DNA of 64,000 nucleotides from Stichopus chloronotus. Lineage: Eukaryota > Echinodermata > Holothuroidea > Aspidochirotida > Stichopodidae. The position numbers were made by a program, and so were the translations under genes. The stretch's first letter is position 1, and every line of letters begins with the position of its first letter. Positions 39,193 through 50,260 of the stretch are shown piece after piece. The notes beneath the pieces were generated by a model, which saw only the letters and a program-made list of their open reading frames with translations, was not told where the DNA came from and ran no database searches. The stretch covers positions 13,003,111-13,067,110 of the forward strand of contig CM037836.1 of the NCBI GenBank assembly GCA_021234535.1, in the 5' to 3' direction.

Positions 39193-41459
39193 CTGTCATT
39201 GCAAGAAGAAATTGAAAAAAAAGTTATTAGAGGAGAAATCAGGGTTTGACTGAGAAAATTCACCTTTAGTTTGTTTTTCTTTCTAAACTGATTGTTCACC
39301 GAAATATAGAAACGTTGGGGAGGTGTTTGAAGGTAGAAGAAACGGTAATTATTTCGTTAGTTACTGTTGAATGAGAACTCTTAATACTTGTCGGGTACAA
39401 AAAATAAACGTTCATGTACAAGACAAGACAGCCGCCCCAACATCTAAGTTTAAACAGTTCATACTTCACTATACCCCATATAGTAGAATTGTGAAATTAT
39501 GATACGCAAATATCAACGCAACAGTGGCAAATTAATAATGCGTAGCGATGCAGGTTGTAGAACTTAGATATAGTGTGGCGATATATCGATTATAGATAGC
39601 GACGTTTCAATGTATAGCCTACCGCCCAGCGTCCAGACTCGAAGTAAAAAGGCCGGAATTCACCATCAACGTAAAGTGACGGGACTCGGTCGAGACCGGT
39701 CAAGAAACACATGGTCGACGTAAAATTTTTCATCAGGAGCAAGTTCTTATTCTTTAAGGCTATGATTTCGAAGCCATCAGCTTCGTCGGTGTAGCGCACT
39801 ACGCCAGATGAGACACGGACCTCCTCCTCGTGGTCATAACCGTCACCGAGAGAAAAGTCTAGGCTAAATTTCTGAAGATAGACCAAAAAAAAAAAAAAAC
39901 ATGCTGAATTGAAGCCGCTAAAATTCTATTTTTTTTTTTACTTCACTAAGATAAACGGTAAGTGTGGTAGGCCTATATCTTGTTACCAACAGTCATGGGC
40001 TCAAGTTTTTTTGTTTTGTTTTGTTTTTTTTTCACACCACGGTGATTCTATCCCACTCGTAGCGAACAGTAGATACGAGTCAATGCAAAATCAATGCCTA
40101 GATTTTCTTGAGCTGCCTTTCATGTAAAGGCATGGGGATCGTGTTTGTCAAATGTGTAATTGGAAAGAGTTCGTCTAGTTAAGCGAGAAATAAGTCACTG
40201 AACTATGGAAACAAAGATTAACGTGTGTTTCTGCTACTTTTCAATGTATGACAGAGGTTTTACATTTACTGATGAGAGTTTTACAACTGATGAGGGTTAT
40301 TTGAATTATCTGTAAGAACTCGAAAAAGGCGCCGGTTTTCTGACACAACTCTTCCTCCTGAACCAACTGGATTTCATCCTTATTTGCGTGCTTCCTCTTT
40401 GCCAGAGCACTCCATCTTCCACGTCTGACTTTTCCCAAAAATTCAAACCAGTGTCAGGAAGGAAGATAACAGGAGTGCCATAAGATAGCTTAAATGATTG
40501 AATATTATTACAAATATTATTTTTTTTAAGTTTGGTTATTAATATTCTGTCATTTTACAGCATTTCTTCCTTTTGTTTCAAGGAGATTAGATCTTGAGTA
40601 AGCTTACAAACTCAACGTATGACGTATTCCTTGTACCAAATACATTTAGTGATCGCCGGTATGATGTAATTAGTTCTCATTTGATAACAGTCCCAACTAT
40701 CTAAAAAAATCTCAATATTCACTTTGCTTTCACTTATGTTTTTCTGTTGAGTGTAGTCCTACCTTTCTCCCTCTTGTCTCCAACACCGAACAACCAACTT
40801 CACTGGCTAACATCAAAGCAGCCAAAAGGCAGATGGCAAAAGAACTGTGTTTATTAGGAGTCTGCATCTTTTCCTTGATTTGTAAGAGAATCTGAAGAAA
40901 GATCAGAATGTGTATTGTGATTATTCAGCCGGTAAATATGTCAGTCAAATTTCGAGGTTAGGTTTTCATGGGTTTCTTTCTTAGAGCGTGTTCCATGACC
41001 ATATGGTCACCGTGATCCCAAAAAGATTTCGAGAACTTAGCCAACGACACATGTTACAAAATGCGAGAAAGACTTTTGTGTAGTGTATATAAACAAAGAT
41101 CTCACTCATAGAATGCCCCTGGCTATATCATCCAAGATGCTGAAAACGTCCAACATACTTCAAATTTCATTGACCAAACGCTGAAAGATTTACATGACAA
41201 AAGCTCAATGGCGTATTCGGGATGAAAATAATTTCCGACAGATTGCTGAAGAAGGACAATTAAAAAAAAAAAAACAATAATCAAAACGAGAACACAGTTT
41301 TTATATATCCTATTCGTTTATCTAAAGGCACATATAATTGTTTTTTTTTCTTCTTCTTGTGGTGCACAAGCTTTGTTCTGTTCTGTTCTAAAGTCTAAAA
41401 AGTGGATCTGTATTGGTTGCTGTAAAATGATTCAGATGATGAAGAGGAAAAACAGTTGG

Positions 41460-41495
<36 letters not shown>

Positions 41496-43985
41496 AATGA
41501 ATGAAAAATTGATTTGGATCTGGAGGTATACATTCTTACTCTAATACACCGATCAGTCACATTTTGATTTGGAAGATGTATTAGACCGCTGTTATAATTT
41601 TTATCATCTTGTTCTTTGGCTGTAAGTTTGTTTTTTTTTACTAGTGAATACGAATCACCGAAAATCTGGATTTTCAATAATACATTCAATCAGAGAGTTT
41701 AGTTTCAAATATTGATAAAGTGTAATATTGCCAAAATAAAATGGGGTGGCGATTTGATGTCGTTGAAATAGCTGAGTCATGTTTTAAGAATATGCTGTCG
41801 CTCTGACTGTGTCAATGCACGTCAAAGTGGTCACACCTCAGGCCAACACAAAAGAGGGGATGTGGGTGGCCAGTTACATAAAAAAGCCATCAACTTTAAA
41901 ATATTGATTGTTTATCCGCTGCCATAAATATTATATTGGAGATAACTGAAACAGTATGGAGCGACCAGATCGATTGTACGTTGCATGTTTCAGATAGCTT
42001 CATCTTAGGAAGATGACTTTAATAGGGATTTGAAAATATTACTAAACAAATTCAATTTCTGTAATAAAAGAGGAAATTTCACAAATTTTGATAAAATTTT
42101 TAAAATAAAATAAAATTGATATTGATTTTACGAAGTATAATGGACAGAATTTAGGGATCCCAAGAGTTTGTAGTTATTATGTTTAGGAAAGGTTTACATC
42201 CTATCACTTCCAAACCAAGCAGAATAACACGTTTTAGTTACACTTCAATTGACAACACTTCTGTGAACAATATTGATGATGGATCACATAGCGGATTATT
42301 TTCCTCAGTGATGTTTCTAATCATTTCCCCATATTCACGGTCATGTGGCAAGTCATTTAGCCAAATACTGTAAGCAAGGTCAGAAATATATGACCTGGAA
42401 ATATGGATTACATTTAGGGAAAGACTTATCAGGTGAAACGTGGTTTTAATTTTGTAAGACAAATTCCCAGCGAGTGGTTAACGAATGGGGAATGGAAAAT
42501 TCGGTTAAAAAGGAATTCAGTATGTAAGAAACATGTCAGACAAAAGGAGATCACAGTAAAAACGAACGAAAGTAACAGCATTACAAAATACCTTAACCAG
42601 AATATTATAGAAATGTACCGTATAAACATTTTCTAGTGAACTCCCCTCAGTCTTCCACAATTTTCATCGCCCATAAACTGAAAAATTTTGTTTACTCCAC
42701 TGTAGTCGAGGAACACTTTATTACCGTATCACACTGTAACTTAACCCCCCCCCCAAAAAAAAAAAAAAATCATCAAGCTGAGTCTCAAAATTTGGTTAAC
42801 TTGTCGGAAATGCAGGTAAGTATCATCCCTGCCCCCCCCCCCCTCCCCCGAAATGTTTACCCCGTACACCTATGATATCAATGACATTTGTTATGTGTCC
42901 TTTGTTGTAATTATGCTCTGCTTTAGACATAATATTCAGCATTTAAGGTTACATTTCCGAAAGGTTTCAAATGAGTTGAGAGAGTAGGTTTTGGTATTTT
43001 CATTGAATGTTAACAAAACCCACTTGATGATGTTTTCAAAACGAGAGTGTTATAGAAGCATTATAGAAGGGAATACATTATATCAAACAGACTGAAATTG
43101 TTATTGACTGTGTTTTCATTTGGAAGGAGCAGATTAAACTAATTAAACAGCTGAAAGTCTTACCACTAGGTCTTTAACTTAAAAAAATATGACTAACCTT
43201 TGCAATTCAAATGATAATAATAACAATGCTTTAGTTTTTTCTCACGTTAACTATCGGGTAAAAGTGGGAAATGCGTAGAAAAATCATTTTCATTCCGTCT
43301 TTGTAATGGAGAAAAAAGCTATCAGATTGGTTCACAAATCTACATAAATTTTATCATTAACATGAAAACTTTAAGGCTTGGAGGCCTTGTCAAAGTAAAA
43401 CTTTTACTGTTTGTGGTACATTACCTTTAAACATTCAAAGGGTGTGTATTTAAAAAAAAAAACTAAATCGTACTCTCCAAAAAGAGTTCGTGGTGTAAAT
43501 AGGTGGTGGAAAAAATCTTTAATACTAAAATTAAGAACTTAACATGTGAGCGTGTATTCAAGCTAAAATTGAAAGTAGAATTCTACAACTTGCATGGAAA
43601 ACAACTGCAACATTTATTTGCATAAAGATTTGTTTCTCTGAAAATCGATTTATCATCGTTACAATGATTTTGGTGGAGAAATTCATGAAAGTAATTTTTA
43701 ACTTTTCTCTCCCTTTTCCATATCGTGGTTCTGTTTTAAATTATTGTAACTGTTTTCTCTCTTACCTCTCTTTATGTTGATATTGTGATGCGCTATGCAA
43801 ATTGTAAATGCGGAAAGACAAACAGAGAAAAAAATAAGCAGATATATATCTATGGCATATTTTACTTACCGTTGGTTTTTGCAAGGTAATGATTGCGATG
43901 ACTTCTTCTTCTTCTTCTCTTCTTCTTCTTCTCGTCGAGGATAGTCTGTTGGGACTCAACCTTCAAGACCAAAAGTGAGGATAGG
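38989..43985 (-). CDS. Secreted BRICHOS-domain precursor with valine-rich tail
   Basis: A 5' non-coding exon (43870 to about 43985) and coding exons 40763-40867, 39623-39871 and 38989-39192 give 185 residues; every coding intron is phase 0. Residues 1-25 are a signal peptide (hydrophobic AICLLAALMLASEVGC). Residues about 36-160 read as a BRICHOS domain: beta-rich EIIALKNKNLLLMKN, Cys90 in STMCFLTGLD and Cys155 in NGCENSFW. Their 65-residue spacing fits the disulfide pair of the family (68 in proSP-C). The usual conserved Asp about 16 residues before the first Cys is not at that position; Asp67 is the nearest candidate. After the domain come RQAR (169-172), a possible furin-type site, and a 13-residue tail with six consecutive Val. 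BRICHOS domains chaperone beta-prone segments of their own precursors, so the tail is the likely client (inference). An in-phase GTGAGC at 39061-39066 could instead splice the tail away. Confidence 0.68.
39623..39871 (-). CDS. BRICHOS gene, exon with first domain cysteine
   Basis: 83 codons after a long pyrimidine tract and TATCTTCAG. Starts KFSLDFSLGDGYDHEEE and contains the TSTMCFLTGLDRVPSLYV segment. Donor GCG|GTAGGC, phase 0. The upstream TTG could be mistaken for a start but lies before the splice acceptor. Confidence 0.78.
40763..40867 (-). CDS. BRICHOS gene, signal-peptide exon
   Basis: 35 codons from ATG at 40867; the exon itself begins at 40891 after TTTCTTCAG. MQTPNKHSSF is followed by a hydrophobic core and a small-residue cleavage region (ASEVGCS). 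Donor AAAG|GTAGGA, phase 0. Confidence 0.72.
41464..41493. repeat. (AT)15 microsatellite
   Basis: Uninterrupted AT dinucleotides in intron 1 of the BRICHOS gene. Confidence 0.95.
42160..43500 (+). mobile_element. Decayed non-LTR retrotransposon, RT core missing
   Basis: From 42180 the plus strand reads like the end of an apurinic endonuclease: KPSRITRFSYTSIDN, VNNIDDG, then after a frameshift DVSNHFPIF (42310-42336), corresponding to the family's SDHxPIF block. From about 42990 it resumes with thumb-like and C-terminal text (NKTHLMMFSK; ALVFSHVNYRVKVGNA at 43228-43275; EKKAIRLVHKS). The palm with its catalytic motif is absent, and there are several stops and frameshifts. This is an inactive, internally deleted LINE of CR1/Jockey-like type, antisense within intron 1 of the BRICHOS gene. 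Confidence 0.65.
43870..43985 (-). other. 5' non-coding exon of BRICHOS gene
   Basis: Lies about 25 bp downstream of a TATA-like box and ends at a consensus donor (AACG|GTAAGT, 43864-43869 on the complement). It is purine-rich (repeated GAAGAA) and contains no ATG leading into the protein frame. The transcription start is estimated, not seen. Confidence 0.5.
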
Positions 43986-44330
43986 CGGCCTGTGTGCGTG
44001 ATATTTAAGCCTTCTAGAGCCTTTACTGGAAGGTCTACTCCATTTCCTTCTCAGTTGTACTAAATGAACTTGTATGAACATTTTAGGGAGTGGGAGAGTT
44101 TGCGAAACATCTTCTGATTGGCTGAACAAAGTCGGTGTCTTAGGACAAACTTTTGGCAAATCGCTGGAGAGAATTTTTGTATCGTCTAAAGGTCAACTTT
44201 CGTGAATATGGAAACCCGGACAAACAATGCGTTTCCTACTGTACTTTTCAGTCCAAGTCGAGTGATCTCATTAAACCAGTATATGTAGTGCAAATGAAAT
44301 ACTTCATTAACGCTGAGGTATCGAGCGATG
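43955..44330 (-). promoter_or_regulatory. BRICHOS gene promoter: CCAAT and TATA-like boxes
   Basis: On the minus strand TCAGCCAATC (44116-44125) precedes CTTAAATAT (44001-44009) by about 106 bp, and the 5' exon begins roughly 25-30 bp further on. The entire segment has a diverged copy at 49685-50015 in which both boxes are kept, supporting their importance. Confidence 0.5.
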
Positions 44331-44349
44331 ACGAGTACTCCAGATAAAT

Positions 44350-46980
44350 CTCACAAGTGAGTGGCGGGAGGGGTATTTGGCATAAAGGAGTACTGGTTCG
44401 GAATGGATGATTACAGAAGACAATTTAGCTCCCCCCCCCCCCCCTTCCCGGAATGTTTTGACCGTGACACTCCTCCCCCTTCCGGTGTGGGAAATGTATG
44501 GCTAGATCAGCACTCTTAACACTTGTCTTAAGCAGCTCTTAACTGCAGGACGATCACGTTCACTGCACGATGAGAAAGATTTAACTACGTTTAGAGTGAG
44601 GTTATAATTACACCACAACATCACCGCTTTGCTTTTACATGTCATATGCTGATTTAGCCGCTCGTATTTGAGGAAAAACACCAGGGTGAAAAATTACTCA
44701 TAAATCGACCAGTGCAAGTGACTTAGAGTTTGGGAGTCGAGGCTTTGACACAAAGCTAGAGCAGTTCTAGTCCTCATGAGTTGTGAACAGAGATGTCTAG
44801 TGGACTGTTCCAAATTTGTGAGGGGATTATCTCTGAATATTCCCTCCGCGGTATAGAGGCCTTTCCATCGCGATGACTTTCTTGAATGTGCAAAATGAAA
44901 GGGTGATGATTTTTTTCACCTTTTTTTCGGAACGGAATGCGGTGAAAGTATTCCAAAAATCTGGTACTGATGTTTGGTTATCTATACGAAGTAGTGCGAT
45001 CATTGGGTTCGCCCATATATCCGCAGTTAATCTTGCTAGATAGATCACTATATTCATATTCTATGTTTGATATTACGGCCTCTTGCATCTTCGACCTTAC
45101 TTTGTAACATATTTACCAGAATAGGATGTTACCTCAACTGTACGCGCGGTTTCCTAGCGTCTTCGTTTTTCACTACACGCACTTCTGGTCATGTGGTCAT
45201 GTTCATGGTCAAGTTTTAAAGGGCACATCAAATCTTTTCGGAGGTACATTACATTTTCGCAGACAGAGAACAAGTAAAGAAACTATAAGAGCGTTCAAAC
45301 CGTAAAAAAGTGACGACCGTGTAAGGGCGGGTGGGGGTGCGGGGCTAAGGAATGGGAAATTAGAATTTAGAATGAGAGGGGAATGCCAGCCTGCTAGAAA
45401 AGTAAGTGTTGCTTAAAAATGTATGCTTCATTACACTGCATATGTGAATACAAACTGTGAACTGACTGCATTGCTCAGTCACTCTTATTAATCATGAGTT
45501 TTTCCCTTAATGACATATTGCCGGTATATGAAGCTTGATACGTTAAATATCAAAACAAAATAAACAAATTAAAGAAACAAACTTGTTTTTGTGGAATATA
45601 ATACTTTTTTTTTCTTGCACATAATGTATAGCATTACATGTTAATATGAAAAAAAAAATGTGTAAAGATACGAATTTGCTTTCATTAAAAATTATCTTGC
45701 TTTCTTTTACACAGAGCTCTATCTACCCACATACTTTGGGTGGAATTTATCAGTTTATTACTTTTTATTAAGTTTATAACCTAATCCATCAGCTGCAAAT
45801 AATATTTCTTCATGCTGGTAAAAAACTTTTAATAGTTATCGGTTCCGATTCTTCGAAATTATAAAAGCTTAAACAGATTAATGTCGACAAAAACAAAACA
45901 CTTCAACAAATAAGAGATATTTAATCCTTTTGTTTTTTTCAGGGCTTTTTTTTTTTTTTTTTTTGCGAGACATTGGTAATGAAAACTTTTAAGGAATCAT
46001 AAAGGGAAAGCATGTATGCAATTGGGGAGGGAGGAGGCATGGTGCAAATTAAAGTAAGTGTCTGTTTTGTTTGTTTGTTTGTTTTTTAACTTGCTACCAG
46101 TCTTATATTGTAGTATATGGAATATGTAAAAGCACCTTTTCTCGAACATTCAATATTCTGAATACGTGGTTCAGTTGATAAAGGAGAATGAGAACTGACA
46201 ATAATCTTGAATCATGCACTTCGGTCCATCCTACGTAATATTTATCAGACAGTTTCTTTGGGGTGTCAACAGGTGTTACGACAAATATTACTGTTAGACG
46301 GGAAACACATGAGCGGTTCAGTGTAGAGTGAAATGACTGCAGTCTCTCCTTGCTTAAACAAACGATTCTTAAAAGTGTAAAGAGAAACCACAATTCTGCT
46401 AGCAGTTGCTAGATGATGTTCCATAATTACCAGCATCTTGCTTACAAGGAGGGGGGGGGGGGTTCTGTACAAAGGGTCAGAAACTTAAATTTGCAAAGTC
46501 CAGCTAATCTTCTACAATTTATTTCAATCACTGTAAATTTATACAAAGTGATAGGATACAAGATTATTCCCTAATTTGGACCCCACCGCTGTACGGAAAA
46601 AGGAAGAAGCGTCACGCTTGACTGCGTCTGTGTTTCGAAGGAGCAATGTTGGGCATTTGGCACAAGATATAATAACATCCCAAACGAAAGAAAAAGGTCT
46701 CGATTATTGTTTTCATTTCGAGGGACGTTGAAGGCCGTTTTGCAGGATTGAGATATCATTTTTTAGGGACATTGACCAAAGAAAAGGATGTCTTTACTTT
46801 TGAGGAGCTTTGTTAGAGTATTCAATAAAATATAGGCTACTTGCTCAAATAGCCACCACTAGATACCGGATGTTTGGTCATCTCTGAGGTATTACTAGCA
46901 TTATCCCCAGTGTTATCAGAATCATAGTGCAATGCACCTCCCTGCAGTGTACTGTTGACTTGTCTGCTATTCTACTAGAG
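44350..46980. other. Intergenic, nothing recognised
   Basis: Homopolymers (poly-C near 44431, poly-T near 45947) and open frames without recognisable domains or splice-site context. Confidence 0.45.
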
Positions 46981-47011
46981 TCCATTAGTGCCATCTATAT
47001 AAATATTTTCA

Positions 47012-47105
47012 ATCTGTAATAACAGATTAATAATCTGTAAAATACAGAGTAATAATCTGTAATAACAGATTAATAATCTGTAATAACAGATTATTAATCT
47101 TTAAT
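47012..47105. repeat. Near-palindromic ~20-32-bp tandem repeat
   Basis: Four to five copies of TAATCTGTAATAACAGATTA, each almost its own reverse complement, with one variant insertion. Confidence 0.8.
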
Positions 47106-47279
47106 TAAATTGGGGGGGGGGCAAATGTGTTAGTGTCCCCTCCCTCGATAAAGTGGAGGGGTCATGTCCCCTTCCCGTCCCCCCCCCCCCCCATGAATTC
47201 CAGAATTGGGTAACATTGATACCATCAATTGATTTCTTCTGTTCCAGTATTGGTTCCATTACCTGACATAAAAACCCCA

Positions 47280-47350
47280 GGTAATAAATTTAAGTCATAT
47301 GCTCATGAGAGTGTTTGTTCTACATGGAAACAAAGACAGTATGTGTGCTA
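47280..47350 (+). repeat. Fragment shared with the 48.4-48.95 kb retroelement
   Basis: GTAATAAATTTAAGTCATATG and the bases after it match GTAATAACTTAAAGTCATATG at 48763 onward, including the downstream AGACAGTATG.GTGCTAT. Likely a second fragment of the same retroelement family. Confidence 0.6.
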
Positions 47351-47990
47351 TAATATTGCTCATTTTCAAAAAATAGGTTTAGATGGGCCACACAGGTTTT
47401 AAAGTAACAGATGATGGTTGCATTCTGATTATCAATTACCAGAATTTTGGGGATTGTACAAAAATACATCGTTTCTGAAATAGGCTTTCGTTGTTGGAAT
47501 GAAAGTTTGTAATCTTGATCCTTCACAAAAGGTGGCCATATGTCGCTATATTTTAGGGGCAGTCTCCTGAATTCAGTGTTCACTGGCAAAGGCATGTGCC
47601 CTCTGCAGGTGATAATTCTGATCATGCCTCTCAAAAGCGCATGAAAACAGAGAAGTCATGAAAAATATGTATTTATTGTCCTCAGTTCTTTTAAGAACTG
47701 GCCATATAAATGCTCCTCGACTCCCCCCCCCCCCCACAATAAAAAAAAACATTTAGTCGTCTCTCATTCCCCATTCCCTCCCCCCCCCCCGGAAAGGGAG
47801 ATACTGGAGACAAAGAAATAGAAATACTTCTTAACACCTCGCATCGCCCCCCCCCCCCCCCAAAAAAAAAAAATCTCCGGGCGGTGACAGCCTTTCGACT
47901 GACCTTTGTGAACATTTGTGAGCAATTCAGAACTATTAGCCTTCCCAATACGGGTTATAAAATCACGGCTATAAGGGCTTGTCGTGCGTG

Positions 47991-48344
47991 TTAAAGGGAA
48001 ATAGGGCGTTTGTTTTACAGAAAACATCCATATTATTAAAACCAATGTTTGTGGATGCAGAATAATAGATTATTCAAAATAAGGAAGGGCAGTACTCTTC
48101 TCTTCAAGATATATTGCTCCTCACCGACAGAGACTCAGTTATTTGTTGCTCAACACTAACTTGTTCACCCAAACTTTTCAAAATTCAAATGATGCATCTT
48201 CCGTTGCTCATCACATGCATAATGTTTTGAGGAGATGAAGCTTTGGCAGGTGTTTATTGATGAGACTGAATGGTTTAACAATGACTAAAGCTATTTCTTT
48301 TGTATGTCATGTTGGTGTATTCTAAACGCCCTATTTCCCTTTAA
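47991..48344. mobile_element. TTAA-flanked inverted-repeat element (MITE), copy 3
   Basis: TTAA at 47991-47994 and 48341-48344 flank 346 bp with perfect 17-bp terminal inverted repeats (AGGGAAATAGGGCGTTT left, AAACGCCCTATTTCCCT right). No transposase is encoded. Best preserved of the three copies. TTAA target choice points to a piggyBac-type mobiliser (inference). Confidence 0.82.
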
Positions 48345-48360
48345 ACCTGTGCTTATTTAT

Positions 48361-48950
48361 CATCCGGGTAAATCAGATTGGTTTTAGGAAAGATCGTTTC
48401 ATTGGTGAGAACATACGTGTCATATTATATTTAACTAAACATACTTCTCTCAATAAGGTGGTGGACTTTCTTGTATTTTCAACGACTATGAGAAAAAGCT
48501 GTTGTTAGTCGAACTGAGAATTATTCAAAACTGTCCAAATTATTTTATATTTTAATGAGAGCTTTCGGAGGTGGGTAGGCACACTCTATTTAGCACAGAC
48601 CGAGTGCTCAGTAATAAGTTTTCTTCTGTTTTATTTTTCCTATTGAGAGAAAAGTAAACCAGGTTTTTCCTCTTAGCCCGTATTTGTTTATAATTTGCGC
48701 AGATAATTTTTGCTAGATGTATGTACAGTATGACAAACAGATAAAAAGTACTATTATATTAGGTAATAACTTAAAGTCATATGCTCATCAGAGTCTACAT
48801 AGGAACATAGACAGTATGAGTGCTATAGTTAAGCCGCTTATGAAATTCAAAGGTTAATCTGGTCTTAAAATTAAGTACGATAAGTGTAAACAGTTTTTGA
48901 TTGAATTCATTAGTTACGAATTATCCTTGCTATATTGAGTTACTGATAGC
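48361..48950 (+). mobile_element. Reverse-transcriptase fragment of a LINE
   Basis: The plus strand opens with VNQIGFRKDRFIGENIRVI (48368-48430), a fit to the NQxGFxxGRxIGxNI block of L1-like reverse transcriptases. Later comes SGLKIKYDKCKQFLIEF (48858-48905), a fit to the block after the catalytic Asp pair. Between them the frame is broken by stops and the YADD box is not recognisable. Inactive relic. Confidence 0.65.
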
Positions 48951-49684
48951 CTTAATGTAATCATTTTCAGTCAACCAATGACCTTTATTTGGGTGTTCAA
49001 GGTACCCTCTCCCATAATCATATAATGGCGACGATCTTTTTTTTTTTCTTTTTCTTTTTTTTTGCTTAAATGACGAGAACATCTCTGCAGTCTCTCGAAT
49101 GTCGTATCCTAAAGAAATGGTTAAAATGACTGAAACAAATGGGATGAGCCGTTTGATTTTAATGAGTGCGACTGGGCCCCCATTTTTACCAGTCCCTAGG
49201 CTCGCACTCGTCTTGAAGCCAAAGTGAATTGCCTTAATTCCTTCCAGTTCAAATTTCTCCGTCATATATTAGGCACTAACAAATACGTAAGCAATCATTT
49301 CCATGTTCACGCTTTCTGCGCGGTTGATACAGAATCAATAGTAGATCTTGCCATGTAACCTTTTTTTTTTCTCTCTCAAATTGGGAACACCTCTTTTTCG
49401 TACAGCATTTTAAGTTATCAAGACAAGTACAAAATGCGCAGGCGTTCAAGCGAGTCATATGACGACCCGTTGTCTTTAAATCATAAACCCCCTAAACAGA
49501 TGATGACTATAAATGACTTGTATATGCTTCGGTACACCAACAAACAGCAACATGTCGCAGAGAATGACACAAGTATGGAGAGCCTTTAGTAGGAATGTTT
49601 GTACGAAATATGTGGATAAAAATTTTTACTCTCCTTAGCTTTTGCTTAGTGACGACAAGTGGAATGTTCTGGATAATAATGCGT

Positions 49685-50015
49685 TGTGACTCAACTGACT
49701 CGGTGATATGAAGATACTCAGGATGTACATGTGGTATTTAAGCCCTCTGAACCCTTAGCTGGCCGATCTATTCCGTTTACTCTAAGATTGTACAGACGTC
49801 TTAAGATTTTGCAGAATGGAATTGTTTCAAGAAAACTTCTGATTGGTTGAACAAGTGTGTGTGCGTGTGTTCGAAGTGCTTTCGACGAATCGCTGTAAAG
49901 CTTTATGGAATTACTCATAGGTTAAGGTTCATGTACACCTTGTAGTTTCCGAGTCAGCGATCTCATGACTTGTCGGTATAAGTAACATATTTAATTGCAG
50001 TACAATGCAATACTT
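49685..50015 (-). pseudogene. Diverged duplicate of BRICHOS promoter/first exon
   Basis: Aligns by eye with 43955-44330: TATTTAAGCC.TCT at 49735 against 44002, CTGATTGG.TGAACAA at 49839 against 44114, GTTGAGTC.CAAC in the first-exon part. The equivalent of the donor is GAGAGTAAAA, weaker than GTAAGT. I found no second signal-peptide or BRICHOS exon between 44.4 and 49.6 kb, so this may be a partial duplication. Confidence 0.5.
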
Positions 50016-50260
50016 TCGTCATGTTAAGAAATTTAAGAGTTAGCTAAGGAGAGATGGGGAAGAATTTGGGGGGATATTCAGAGGGCAGAAGGGAGGGACG
50101 GGAGGGGTTATACTTATAGGGATTTCAGGATTGAATCCAAATCGTTCTTCGTAGAAACTTCTTACTTTTTTTCATTTATTTACAGTGCTTTCCAATTTTC
50201 TTCACTCATCAGTGAACGTTTGGTCCATACGTGACCTATGAAATCGATTGCTTGCTTATA

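Noticed and set aside
40241..40438. Minus-strand open frame (LAKRKHANKDEIQLVQEEEL) between BRICHOS exons
   Set aside because: It looks protein-like, but no acceptor/donor pair fits the phase-0 junctions on either side; exon 1 joins the next exon directly in frame.
47320..47634. 104-codon minus-strand open frame
   Set aside because: Longest frame in its area, but it overlaps a fragment shared with a retroelement on the other strand, has no recognisable domain, and lacks a clear splice context.
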